59,377 bases of DNA, from the NCBI GenBank assembly GCA_019720975.1, contig JAGVSJ010000003.1, forward strand, positions 66,109-125,485. The letters are read 5' to 3'. The DNA is from Candidatus Sysuiplasma superficiale. Its GTDB lineage: Archaea; Thermoplasmatota; Thermoplasmata; Sysuiplasmatales; Sysuiplasmataceae. Position numbers and translations under genes: made by a program. This document shows, piece after piece, positions 1-7,768 of the stretch (position 1 is the stretch's first letter; each line of letters starts with the position of its first letter). The notes under the pieces are model-generated. The model saw only the letters and a program-made list of their open reading frames with translations. It was not told the origin of the DNA and ran no database searches.

Positions 1-309
1 GTCATGCATCTCCTTGATCAGTGCATCGAACTTTCTGTCATGTTCGTTCAGTCTGAACTCTTGTGCATCAAGGCGCTTATTTATGGTCTCAAAGCCGTCA
101 TGCATCTCCTTTACGAGTCTGTCAAACTTTTCATTCAGGACCAGAAACCTCTCGTTCGTTTCTGCGAAGTGTTTATCCATCAAATGTTCAAAGGAGTCTA
201 GCCTGTCGTTTAAAACCGGGTACAGCGCAACTCCGAATTCCCTGGCTAGATCAGGGTTTTCTCTGAGAAAGTCTATAATTTTTCTGACTTCCTCTTTCGA
301 TATCTCCAT
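1..309 (-). CDS. Coiled-coil protein, N-terminal part (C-terminus beyond window edge)
   Basis: An uninterrupted minus-strand frame runs from ATG at 309 to the window edge, giving the first 103 residues. After a short globular start (MEISKEEVRKIIDFLREN) come highly charged helical stretches in which a unit of the form R-L-V-K-E-M-H-D recurs (near residues 64-71 and 96-103), typical of a long coiled coil. A TATA-like AT run at about 328-341 lies some 25 bp upstream of the ATG, so the transcript is probably leaderless. N-terminal coiled coils of this kind occur in archaeal DUF3782/PD-(D/E)XK-like proteins, but the C-terminal domain that would prove it is outside the window. Function is not assigned. 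Confidence 0.7.
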   Translation of the reverse strand, partial: MEISKEEVRKIIDFLRENPDLAREFGVALYPVLNDRLDSFEHLMDKHFAETNERFLVLNEKFDRLVKEMHDGFETINKRLDAQEFRLNEHDRKFDALIKEMHD

Positions 310-654
310 CACAACCAATATCAAGCGTGCAAGGATATTTATTTATTCCTCACAGATGTCAGATTGCCTTATAGCCGGCATCATCGGAAACAAAAGCGTT
401 CTGGAGGCATTATTCCGCCTTGATATATCTTCGGGAGGTCTCCAGGTCTCCTATTGTAATTGACTCTCGCATCTTGTTTCAACTATTTACTGAATACAGG
501 CACTTGTTACCCGTTCACGGGTTTCCTTGCATTTGAATTACTGTCGCGGCCTCACCTGTGCCATAGGCCGAGAGGCATCGAGAGGGGCAGGTTATATGTA
601 TCCTAAGTTTGTGTTTGAAATGGTGAGGATGTCTCCTGACTCCGAGATAGGGAA
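310..654. other. Intergenic region, 345 bp
   Basis: No convincing gene is seen. It holds the divergent promoters of the flanking genes: AT-rich elements near 328-341 (minus) and near 591-600 (plus, before nep1). A perfect 14-bp palindrome (ACCCGTTCACGGGT) lies at 509-522; its 2-nt centre is too short for a stable RNA hairpin, so a protein-binding site is more likely than a terminator. Confidence 0.4.
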
Positions 655-1326
655 GTGTGTAGTGTGATAAACCTGATTATTGCCGATTCCGCTCTTGAAC
701 TCATTCCAGAAGAGATAGCAAATCATCCAACCGTAAGGGCGACAGCCAGTCGCAGAGGAAAAATTGCATCTAAATGTCTTCTTGACGCAAGTCTTCATCA
801 TTCCGCAATGAGTTCTCTCCCTTTATCAGACCGGAGGGGCAGACCCGACATAGTTCACTTCTGTCTGCTGCTGGCATTCGATTCGATTGTCAACAGGAAG
901 GGCGAGATGAGAGTTTATGTGCATACGATTGGTGACAACGTAATTCATTTCGACAGGAGAATAAGGCTTCCCAAAAATTACAACAGATTCACAGGGCTAG
1001 TTGAATCTCTCCTGGCAGAAGGTGAAATTTCATCGGAAGGAAAGAGACTGGCATGGGTGGAAAATATGTCTCTCCCCGTTTTCGTGAAGTCGCTTAACGC
1101 ACCCGTGTTCATCTTCAGTGAAAGCGGGATGCCTGTGTCATCTTTTCACTTTCTCAAGGATTCTGAAGAAGTCACACTTGTAGTCGGAGGCTTTCCGCAT
1201 GGTGATTATCTGTCGGATATCAAAGCGATCGGCGGGAGTACTATTTCAATTTACGGTGAAAAGATGATGGCATGGAGTGTTGTCGCAACGATTCTCTGCC
1301 AACTTCACCAAACTATGCCTGATTGA
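655..1326 (+). CDS. nep1: rRNA small-subunit pseudouridine N1-methyltransferase Nep1 (Emg1)
   Basis: Nep1 is a SPOUT-class enzyme that methylates N1 of a pseudouridine in helix 35 of 16S rRNA and assists small-subunit assembly. The protein of about 223 residues has the family segment LLDASLHHSAM followed by DRRGRPDIVH, the conserved motif that contacts RNA, and a C-terminal knot region with VVGGFPHGDY, which binds S-adenosylmethionine. Length matches archaeal Nep1. No ATG precedes the conserved region; start is GTG at 655, or GTG at 664 three codons later. A TATA-like element near 591-600 lies upstream. It stands alone, with intergenic DNA on both sides. Confidence 0.93.
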   Translation: MCSVINLIIADSALELIPEEIANHPTVRATASRRGKIASKCLLDASLHHSAMSSLPLSDRRGRPDIVHFCLLLAFDSIVNRKGEMRVYVHTIGDNVIHFDRRIRLPKNYNRFTGLVESLLAEGEISSEGKRLAWVENMSLPVFVKSLNAPVFIFSESGMPVSSFHFLKDSEEVTLVVGGFPHGDYLSDIKAIGGSTISIYGEKMMAWSVVATILCQLHQTMPD

Positions 1327-1714
1327 AACTTTCGTGGGATTGAATAGTACCTTCATCTGCTCTCTGTTGTCGTGGTGCTAAACATCAGGCTTTTTTCATT
1401 TGCACCGGGGAATCGAACTTCATTGAAAATTCTTTGATTCCCTCAGATGTAAACTTTATTGGAAATCTGCCGGTTGCAAGTAACCGCTGATTTTATATCA
1501 GTCGCATGAAGAATCAAATGTCCGCTTAAGAACCTGTATCATTTTCTTCTGGTATTGCAGATATCAGGGCAGGATTAGACATGAATAAACCGCATGCGAT
1601 GATGCAACAGCATTGTAACTGAGTCATAAGATAAGGGCGCTCCTGGTGGGGCGATTCCCGCTCCGGCACATAGAATAATATTTAATCGCCGTTCGCTTAA
1701 TCCCAACAGCAGGA
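1327..1714. other. Intergenic region, 388 bp
   Basis: No open reading frame of convincing length and no recognisable RNA gene. A GC-rich stem-loop-like segment is present around 1640-1672, and a TATA-like AT run at about 1675-1685 is placed to drive the ferredoxin gene downstream. Confidence 0.35.
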
Positions 1715-1732
1715 TTGTTTGAAGTGGCTACG

Positions 1733-2044
1733 ATGGATGAGAATAGAGCTAAGGCAGAAGCGCTCTCTGTGGAAGACAGAACAGGACTCGACTCATATGA
1801 TTTCGGCAGGAATGACTTTATCGTTGTGGATACCAGTATATGTGAGAGTTGTTCGACGAAACCGTGCCTTTATGTTTGTCCTGCGAAAGTATACAAGCTT
1901 GACAGTGAAGGAAAATTCATTTACAATACCGAGGGATGTATGGAACTCGGTGCCTGCGTCATAGTCTGCAGACATATTGGTAAGGGAGCGATACGGTGGA
2001 GCTATCCTGAAGGCGGAAAAGGTATAGCATATCATTACGGCTGA
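1733..2044 (+). CDS. fixX: FixX-like ferredoxin
   Basis: A small iron-sulfur protein of the FixX family, which passes electrons between electron-transfer flavoprotein (FixAB/FixC) and its partners. The first cysteine cluster is C-x2-C-x4-C-x3-C-P (ICESCSTKPCLYVCP); the second is C-x5-C-x3-C (GCMELGACVIVC), where the position usually held by a fourth cysteine is leucine. The C-terminal WSYPEGGKGIAYHYG segment is typical of FixX. Three in-frame starts exist (TTG 1715, GTG 1724, ATG 1733); ATG is preferred here, giving 103 residues. No fixA, fixB or fixC is in the window, so its partners must lie elsewhere. The GNAT gene follows after about 55 bp. Confidence 0.85.
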   Translation: MDENRAKAEALSVEDRTGLDSYDFGRNDFIVVDTSICESCSTKPCLYVCPAKVYKLDSEGKFIYNTEGCMELGACVIVCRHIGKGAIRWSYPEGGKGIAYHYG

Positions 2045-2098
2045 TTCAGCGCGTGCAAACGAGGCGGCTGTCTGCAACATCTATCTCAGGGTGATTCA

Positions 2099-2614
2099 AT
2101 GAGTGAACGGCGTGCAATAAAGGTCAGGAGGGCAAGACGTTCAGACGCAGGCGAGTTCGCCAGACTGGTAAAACAGCTTGCTTTGTATGAAAAGCTCACG
2201 CCTCCTGATGCCTCCCAGATCGACAGGCTTATCGATGATGGTTTCGGCAGGAAAAAGAAGTACAGTCTGATCATGGCGTTCTGTGAAGGAAAGGCTGCGG
2301 GATATGCTGTATATTTCATGACTTATTCCACGTTCCTCGCGAAACAGACACTGTACCTAGAGGATCTTTTTGTGGATGGGCCATACAGAAGACAGGGGAT
2401 TGGCTCACTCCTCTTTTCGGAGTTGCTAAAAATCGCGACTGCCAACGGTTGTGGCAGAATGGAATGGATGGTTCTTTCATGGAATGATGCGGCGATTTCC
2501 TTCTACAAGGCACTTGGTGCAGAGCAGCTTGACGGATGGAAGACATACCGTCTTGTGTCAGACAGATTTCGTGAGGCTGCAAAAATTGCCAGATCGTCAA
2601 AGCCTGGGCACTGA
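2099..2614 (+). CDS. GNAT-family N-acetyltransferase
   Basis: A 171-residue acetyltransferase that would move an acetyl group from acetyl-CoA to an amine. The central motif A, RRQGIGSLLFSELL (about residues 99-112), is the acetyl-CoA pyrophosphate-binding loop (Q/R-x2-G-x-G/A), preceded by the YLEDLFVDGPYR strand and followed by the W-x3-A-x2-F-Y-x2-L-G-A motif B. The overall pattern resembles the diamine/spermidine acetyltransferase branch, but the substrate cannot be read from sequence. ATG start has a GGTGA ribosome-binding site upstream. It lies just downstream of the ferredoxin gene and convergent to the tRNA-Ser gene. Confidence 0.88.
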   Translation: MSERRAIKVRRARRSDAGEFARLVKQLALYEKLTPPDASQIDRLIDDGFGRKKKYSLIMAFCEGKAAGYAVYFMTYSTFLAKQTLYLEDLFVDGPYRRQGIGSLLFSELLKIATANGCGRMEWMVLSWNDAAISFYKALGAEQLDGWKTYRLVSDRFREAAKIARSSKPGH

Positions 2615-2642
2615 ACTGTTATGGAGAAAGCAGTTAAAGCAG

Positions 2643-2741
2643 CGCCGAGGGGGAGATTTGAACTCCCGAGTCGCAGAGCGACACGAGCTATCAGTGCGTA
2701 TGGCTCCAGGCTCGCGCCTTACCGGGCTGGGCCACCTCGGC
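2643..2741 (-). tRNA. tRNA-Ser(GGA), with a 14-nt intron
   Basis: The minus strand folds into a class II tRNA: acceptor stem GCCGAGG/CCTCGGC, D stem GCC/GGC, anticodon stem CGAGC/GCTCG, variable stem GTCGC-TCT-GCGAC and T arm GGGAG-TTCAAAT-CTCCC. The 21 nt between the anticodon-stem strands are reconciled to a normal 7-nt loop (CT-GGA-GA) if 14 nt at 2690-2703 are an intron after position 37, the canonical archaeal site. The long variable arm, anticodon GGA and discriminator G (2643) all agree with serine. Mature length would be 85 nt. CCA is not encoded. A TATA-like element near 2765-2775 is well placed as promoter. Confidence 0.93.
2690..2703 (-). other. tRNA-Ser intron (canonical 37/38 site)
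   Basis: Fourteen nucleotides (CCATACGCACTGAT on the minus strand) interrupt the anticodon loop directly 3' of position 37. Removal restores a 7-nt loop with U33 before the GGA anticodon. Archaeal tRNA introns are cut by the splicing endonuclease at bulge-helix-bulge structures; the placement is inferred from the fold. Confidence 0.8.
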
Positions 2742-2893
2742 TGACAGCTGAGTAATCCGGAAAGTCTATTTAATCGTGATTGGTGCCTTCCCTCCCTTTG
2801 TATGTTCTGGATGCGATGTATCGGGCTGCCCCGTGAAACGGGCTTCCAGTGATTTCGACAATTTTAGATATCCTTTCATCCTAACCCTCTGCC

Positions 2894-3691
2894 GTGCAAA
2901 TAACACTCAGGGAATACGCTTACGACACAATCACTGATTTCATCAGGAAACAGGTTGCGAGCAGTGGTGCGAATGGAATCGTTCTGGGTCTTAGCGGAGG
3001 AATCGACTCTGCACTTACAATGAAACTGTGCTGCGATTCAGTTGGCAGCGACAAGGTCACGGGGCTCATCCTTCCGGACAGACCGGAGAAGTCGAAGGAT
3101 GAGGTAGATGCCTCGGAATATGCAGAATCGCTTGGAGTGCGGTTTCACAGGTATGTCATTTCCTCTCCAGTTTCCGCCGTAATGGAAGTCTTCGGCTCAG
3201 GCAATGTGAGGATAGCAGGAAACGTGAAGGCTAGGATGCGCATGATATTTCTTTACGCATATGCAAACAGCAGGAACCTTCTTGTCGCCGGAACAGGCAA
3301 CAAGAGTGAACTGCTTACAGGTTACTTCACCAAATATGGTGACGGAGGTACAGACATGCTTCCGATAGGTGATCTGTATAAGACAGAGGTCAGGAAGCTC
3401 GCGGAGCGTCTTTCAGTGCCCGAAGTCTTTCTCAGAAAAAAGCCAACAGCAGGCCTATGGGAGGGGCAGACTGATGAGGGCGAGATGGGACTGACCTATG
3501 AGGAGCTTGATTCAGTACTTTTCTGCATGGAAAACGGCTTTGACCCTCAAGGCACAGTGAGGGAGACCGGCCTAGAAAGGGAGGTTGTGGACAGGGTCTT
3601 CGCAATGGTGAGGGCGAGCGCTCACAAGAGAAGACCCCCTCCTATACCGAAGATAGGAATAAGGACTGTGGGCGCTGACTGGATCGAGTGA
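2894..3691 (+). CDS. nadE: NH3-dependent NAD+ synthetase
   Basis: NadE makes the last step of NAD synthesis, turning nicotinic acid adenine dinucleotide into NAD+ with ATP and ammonia. The 265-residue protein has the ATP-pyrophosphatase P-loop SGGIDSALTMKL (about residues 34-45) and the GTGNKSELLTGYFTKYGDGG region that binds deamido-NAD, followed by the PIGDLYKTEV motif. There is no N-terminal glutaminase domain, so it uses free ammonia. Start is GTG at 2894, with a TATA-like element about 28 bp upstream, suggesting a leaderless transcript. nadM and pncC, acting in the same pathway, are 38 kb away in this window. Confidence 0.95.
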   Translation: MQITLREYAYDTITDFIRKQVASSGANGIVLGLSGGIDSALTMKLCCDSVGSDKVTGLILPDRPEKSKDEVDASEYAESLGVRFHRYVISSPVSAVMEVFGSGNVRIAGNVKARMRMIFLYAYANSRNLLVAGTGNKSELLTGYFTKYGDGGTDMLPIGDLYKTEVRKLAERLSVPEVFLRKKPTAGLWEGQTDEGEMGLTYEELDSVLFCMENGFDPQGTVRETGLEREVVDRVFAMVRASAHKRRPPPIPKIGIRTVGADWIE

Positions 3692-3706
3692 AACTGAGAT
3701 GATAGG

Positions 3707-4651
3707 ATGACTGAAGCGCAGAAATTCACAAGAAAAACAGTCCTCGATGCTTCCTCGGCAGTCTACGGCCACTGCATAAGGACCCCGCTTTACTACGATT
3801 ATTATCTCTCTGAAAGGACGAAGTGCGAAGTATACCTTAAGATGGAGTGCTATCAGCCTGTCCACTCCTTCAAGATCAGGGGGACCGCCAACAAGATGAG
3901 CCGAGTCACCGAGCCGGAGGTAGTCACAGCATCATCCGGCAATCATGGTATCGCCGTAGCTTATATGGCCAGGAGGCTTGGGAAGGGGGCAACAGTGGTG
4001 CTGCCGGAGAACGTTAATGCCTCGAAACTGGGAATGATCAGGAATCTTGGCGCAAAGACTATCCTATGCGGCACTTCCTCAGATGAAAGGATGAGAAGGG
4101 CGAGTGAACTGAGTTCAGAGCGTGGAGCGAGAATGATACACCCCTTCGATGACATTGACATCATTGCAGGACAGGGCACGATAGGTCTGGAACTGCAGAC
4201 AACCAGAAGGCTGGATCGGGTGCTGGTGCCTGTAGGGGGTGGAGGATTGATATCAGGGATAGCCCTTTCCTATGACGGTATCACCGGAACCGAGATAGTT
4301 GGGGTGCAGTCTGAGAACTCAAGGTCAATGTTTGAGTCGCTTCAGGCGGGAAGGCGGGTGAGCTCAAACTCAAACACCTTGGCGGATGGAATAGCTGTTT
4401 CGACCCCTGGAATGCTCAACGTCGATATACTCAGAGAACGTGTGAGGAGAATACTACTGGTCAGCGACTCTGAGATGTTCTCAGCTGTGAGGGATGTTTG
4501 GAAAAATTCAAGAATCCTTATGGAGCCTGCCAGTGCTTCTACGGTAGCCGCACTGTTCAGATACCGTCAGGAGCTCTGTGCGGAAGGTGATTCAGTCGCA
4601 TTGATAGTATCAGGTGGAAACGTTTCTGACAGCCTGGTTAAGACACTATGA
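3707..4651 (+). CDS. Threonine/serine dehydratase-like PLP enzyme
   Basis: A fold-type II pyridoxal-phosphate enzyme of 314 residues. SFKIRG (about residues 53-58) carries the lysine that binds the cofactor; SSGNHGIAVAYMAR is the loop that holds the substrate carboxylate, and VPVGGGGLISGIA is the glycine-rich phosphate-binding loop. It lacks the C-terminal ACT regulatory domain of biosynthetic IlvA, so it is of the short catabolic or serine-racemase-like type. Deamination of threonine to 2-oxobutyrate or of serine to pyruvate is the likely reaction, yet threo-hydroxyaspartate lyase and serine racemase are close relatives. It starts 15 bp after nadE and is probably cotranscribed; the released ammonia could feed NadE, but that is speculation. 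Confidence 0.88.
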   Translation: MTEAQKFTRKTVLDASSAVYGHCIRTPLYYDYYLSERTKCEVYLKMECYQPVHSFKIRGTANKMSRVTEPEVVTASSGNHGIAVAYMARRLGKGATVVLPENVNASKLGMIRNLGAKTILCGTSSDERMRRASELSSERGARMIHPFDDIDIIAGQGTIGLELQTTRRLDRVLVPVGGGGLISGIALSYDGITGTEIVGVQSENSRSMFESLQAGRRVSSNSNTLADGIAVSTPGMLNVDILRERVRRILLVSDSEMFSAVRDVWKNSRILMEPASASTVAALFRYRQELCAEGDSVALIVSGGNVSDSLVKTL

Positions 4652-4712
4652 AATCAAAAATTTGCACTGAATGGAGGTAAGCGAAAGTTGGGGCACTTGC
4701 TTCAAAGTGATA

Positions 4713-5231
4713 TCAGAGCTTATAGCCTATCTTCCGGAGGAATTCTTTCCTCTTTTCCTTTTCACTCTCATTTTCAAGACCAACCGCTCTCTCGCCATCC
4801 ATGATACCGAGGACCGATCTGGCTTCGCCATCCGAACAGATTACAACCTTAACCCTGTTCGCTGTAGCACAGTAGATGGTTGTAATTTCGCTTACGGATT
4901 TCAGAGCGTTCATCACATTTATCGGAAATGCATGTGTTATGAAAATGACAAGCAGATGACCTGCGCCAATCCTGAGTGCATTCCTTGCTGCGAGTGCTGT
5001 CAGCTCCGCGTCATTGCCTTCCGTCCTGACAAGCCTGGGACCCGAAGCCTCATTGAATGCTATGCCAAATCTGATTTCCGGAACAGCGGCGCGCAATGCT
5101 TCGTAAACATCCTCCGCCGTCTTGATGAAATGAGACTGTGCAAGTATCACGTTCGCATCTTCCTTCCCTTCCACTTCAACAACCTCAATTTCCAAATCAT
5201 GCACCTTCCTGCAAACTGATTCCGTCTTCAT
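4713..5231 (-). CDS. Adenosine-specific kinase (DUF355 family)
   Basis: A 172-residue protein of the archaeal adenosine-specific kinase family (Pfam AdK, formerly DUF355). Family hallmarks are NVILAQSHFIKTAEDVYEAL (about residues 27-46), the RFGIAFNEASGPRL strand-loop, NALRIGAGHLLVIF, and AFPINVMNALKSVSEI followed by IYCATAN. Members are thought to phosphorylate adenosine, although few have been tested. The gene is convergent with the threonine dehydratase-like gene and has its own upstream region shared with tRNA-Gln on the opposite strand. Confidence 0.9.
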   Translation of the reverse strand: MKTESVCRKVHDLEIEVVEVEGKEDANVILAQSHFIKTAEDVYEALRAAVPEIRFGIAFNEASGPRLVRTEGNDAELTALAARNALRIGAGHLLVIFITHAFPINVMNALKSVSEITTIYCATANRVKVVICSDGEARSVLGIMDGERAVGLENESEKEKRKEFLRKIGYKL

Positions 5232-5406
5232 TCCTGAATCTGCTCATGATCAGCATTCCAATGCTGTATCCGAACCCGGCGCCAGGAATCTCTCCCGGAC
5301 GACTGCGATACATTGAGCTCAGGGAGATCGGAGTCCCCGCTCCCGCAATAGGAGGATTCACAGATTAAATTTATCTACTATCGCCGTTGTCATGTCGTTG
5401 CGTTTC

Positions 5407-5482
5407 AGCCCCGTAGTGTAGCGGTCAATCATGCGAGACTCTGGATCTTGCGACGGCAGTTCGAATCTGCCCGGGGCTACCA
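5407..5482 (+). tRNA. tRNA-Gln(CTG), CCA encoded
   Basis: Acceptor stem AGCCCCG/CGGGGCT, D arm starting GTGTAGCGGTCAATCAT, anticodon stem CGAGA/TCTTG around the loop CT-CTG-GA, and T arm GGCAG-TTCGAAT-CTGCC. Anticodon CTG reads CAG (Gln), and the D-arm sequence is typical of archaeal tRNA-Gln. Discriminator A (5479) is followed by encoded CCA (5480-5482), unlike the tRNA-Ser gene in this window. A TATA-like palindrome TAAATTTA at 5366-5373 lies upstream. There is no intron. Confidence 0.96.
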
Positions 5483-6067
5483 GCCACATTCGCTCCTGTC
5501 CAGCCATCTGCAGTGCAATCCGGTTATTTCTGCTCAAATCCCTTGTCTTCACACTTGCAACTATGAGCTGAATGAAAGTTACGACACCGTCACCTATGAG
5601 CTTCAATATTGCAGGGATGAGTGCAGACATTTCAGCAACTTTTACCATCTTCAACGATCTGCCTATATGCCGTAGATAGTCGAATCTGGCCCGCAGGAAG
5701 TCTGTGAATAAGAGGGAAATGTTATGCCTGCAAAAGAAGTATGAGTTGTTCTACAACGGCGTTAATGACGGTTGAATTGGCAGCGTCACGCCCTTTCTTG
5801 CTGCTGAAGCCGACCGTTGACATTATATGCACCCGGAGGAACAGCTGTAGTTGGTGGTGAACGACGCATAAATGCGATTCTCTGTTTCTGTTCGATGGTT
5901 AGCGCCTTGAGGTTTCCCTCCAACTGTCTGATATTACACAGGCGCTCTGTGGATATCCTCTACCTACCAAAAGAACGGGCAACACCATCTGATGGTGTAG
6001 CTCCGAAGATTTGCAATGGTTAATATATCATTTTTACGTCGAAGAATTGTTTCCGGTGAATGTGTAG
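5483..6067. other. Intergenic region, 585 bp, with a possible gene remnant
   Basis: No intact gene is apparent. A protein-like minus-strand frame with an internal stop lies at 5786-6016 (listed separately). TATA-like AT sequence near 6017-6027 precedes the exporter gene. The remaining sequence up to 5780 shows nothing recognisable. Confidence 0.35.
5786..6016 (-). pseudogene. Possible decayed reading frame, unknown family
   Basis: Reading the minus strand from TTG at 6016 gives a protein-like segment (GATPSDGVARSFGR) that hits an in-frame TAG at 5960-5962, after which the same frame stays open for about 57 codons to TGA at 5786, with a charged helix-like stretch (RQLEGNLKALTIEQKQRI). The continuity on both sides of one stop suggests a broken gene or fragment, but the family is not recognised and the signal is weak. 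Confidence 0.25.
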
Positions 6068-7720
6068 ATGGAAAAGCAGAAGCGGAAGATGGATTACAAA
6101 TGGGTAGTGCTCTCCAACACAACAATTGCAATACTCATGGCATCCATCGATACGAGCATCGTAATTATATCCTTGCCGTACATACTCAGGAGCGTCCTCC
6201 GGCACATACCAGGAGGGACAGCATCCCCAACAAGTGTGGCATATGCTGTAGCGAGCGCAGACTCCTTTGTTTACGTTATATGGTCCCTCATGGGATATAT
6301 GCTCATCACCGCAACGCTGCTGATATTCTTTGGCCGGCTTGCAGATCTCAAGGGAAGGGTAAAGATATACAATGCCGGTTTCGCCGTATTCACTGCAGGC
6401 TCGCTTCTCGCCGGCTTTTCAGGCATAGTGATACCGAACAGCTTGATGACAGAGGGAATTCAGTTGGTGATGTTCAGGCTCCTTCAGGCAATAGGAGCTG
6501 CGATGCTCTGGTCCAATTCCGCTGCACTGCTCACTGATGCCTTTCCCGCCAATCAGAGGGGACTGGCACTGGGAACTAACATGGTATCGGGTGTCGGCGG
6601 CAGCATACTTGGTCTGGTTCTCGGAGGAGTCATAACATCGGTCGCGAGCTGGAGGTATATCTTTTTCATCAATGTCCCCATAGGTATATTCGCAACTCTA
6701 TGGGCTTACATGCGTTTGCATGAAATATCCAAGCCCAGCAGGAATGAGACACTCGACCTTCCAGGCGCGTTTCTCTTTTCAGGTTCAATTGCAGCGCTTC
6801 TACTTGGTTCAACGTTCTACACGCTCGGCGGGATGACGGCTGGGTCGGCAAGCAGAGGCAACCTTCTGTACAGCACCTTCCACCCGTACCTCTTCATGAG
6901 TTACGTTGCCTTCGCAATCTTCCCCCTGCTTATGGCGCTGTTTGTTGTGAATGAGGTCAAATTCGCGAAACATCCGTTGATGAAGTTCTCTCTGTTCAGG
7001 AGCAGGATGTTCACTGCAGGTGTGACCTCCTCCAGCCTTCTGGCCATAGGAAGGGGCGGCATAATGTTCCTGCTCGTTTTCTATTTTGAAGGTGTCAAGG
7101 GCCTCAGCGCATTCAATGCCGGGCTGCAGCTCATACCGATGAGCCTGGGCTTTCTGCTTGTCGGCCCGATAAGCGGAATACTTTCCGACAGGATCGGATC
7201 AAGGGGCCTTACAACAGCAGGCGTAGTTCTTTCTGCCATTGCTCTGCTGATACTCAGTGTGCTCCCGCAGAGTGCGTCACCCCTTGAGGTTTCAGCCGTG
7301 CTTGCGCTGACAGGCATTGGGGGAGGCCTGTTCGGTTCGCCCAACATATCGTCCATAATGAGTTCAATGAAGGCAAACGAGAGGGGCGTTGGAGCTGCGA
7401 CAAACTCTACAATGCTGAACGTGTCCACAATGATAGCGCTGACGATAGCGTTTGTTTTCATAGGAACAACAGTAAATGTTTCGAACTTCATCACTCTCTT
7501 CATAGGTACGACAAAGAACCTTCCCTCATCCGTTGTCTCAAGCGCGGCATATCAGGCTCTCTGGCATCCGTTTATGCATTCCTTCCACCAGATATTCGCC
7601 ATTTTCAGTGTTGCTGTAATCATTGCTCTCATTCCTTCGGCGCTCAGACCACGGAACAGGAAACAGGCAGAGAATAAAAGTGTCCTGTACAGCGCGCGCA
7701 GTGAGACAAATGATGCGTGA
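6068..7720 (+). CDS. MFS multidrug exporter, 14-TM (DHA2/EmrB-QacA type)
   Basis: A 550-residue membrane protein with about 14 hydrophobic segments, the layout of drug:H+ antiporter family 2. Segment 1 (about residues 13-36) ends near ASIDTSIVIISLPYI, matching the family motif with Asp in TM1; the loop FGRLADLKGRVK is the conserved motif A between TM2 and TM3; and LLTDAFPANQRGLALG/GGSILGLVLGG matches motif C with glycine repeats. The C-terminal tail is polar and ends in the cytoplasm. The substrate is unknown. A TATA-like element at about 6017-6027 lies 40 bp upstream of the ATG. purP follows after about 50 bp. Confidence 0.9.
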   Translation: MEKQKRKMDYKWVVLSNTTIAILMASIDTSIVIISLPYILRSVLRHIPGGTASPTSVAYAVASADSFVYVIWSLMGYMLITATLLIFFGRLADLKGRVKIYNAGFAVFTAGSLLAGFSGIVIPNSLMTEGIQLVMFRLLQAIGAAMLWSNSAALLTDAFPANQRGLALGTNMVSGVGGSILGLVLGGVITSVASWRYIFFINVPIGIFATLWAYMRLHEISKPSRNETLDLPGAFLFSGSIAALLLGSTFYTLGGMTAGSASRGNLLYSTFHPYLFMSYVAFAIFPLLMALFVVNEVKFAKHPLMKFSLFRSRMFTAGVTSSSLLAIGRGGIMFLLVFYFEGVKGLSAFNAGLQLIPMSLGFLLVGPISGILSDRIGSRGLTTAGVVLSAIALLILSVLPQSASPLEVSAVLALTGIGGGLFGSPNISSIMSSMKANERGVGAATNSTMLNVSTMIALTIAFVFIGTTVNVSNFITLFIGTTKNLPSSVVSSAAYQALWHPFMHSFHQIFAIFSVAVIIALIPSALRPRNRKQAENKSVLYSARSETNDA

Positions 7721-7768
7721 GCGGCATGCAATCTTTTTATCATTGCTTCCTATCTATTGGCAGAGTCC

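Noticed and set aside
14-463. 149-codon plus-strand frame at the window start
   Set aside because: Shadow of the minus-strand coiled-coil gene; the serine-rich composition is that of antisense coding DNA.
1640-1672. tRNA-like stem-loop
   Set aside because: Has a 5-bp stem and 7-nt loop but no T-loop consensus and no matching acceptor stem or anticodon arm.
4671-5219. 182-codon plus-strand frame
   Set aside because: Antisense shadow of the adenosine-specific kinase gene, which has clear family motifs.
5197-5361. Minus-strand 54-codon frame with Gly/Pro-rich product upstream of the adenosine-specific kinase
   Set aside because: Looks protein-like but overlaps the kinase gene by 35 bp, has no ribosome-binding site, and the nearby TATA better fits tRNA-Gln. 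Not strong enough to list.
5358-5654. 98-codon minus-strand frame across tRNA-Gln
   Set aside because: Its middle is only the antisense of the tRNA (an APGRFELPSQDP-type peptide that commonly appears from tRNA genes); not a gene.
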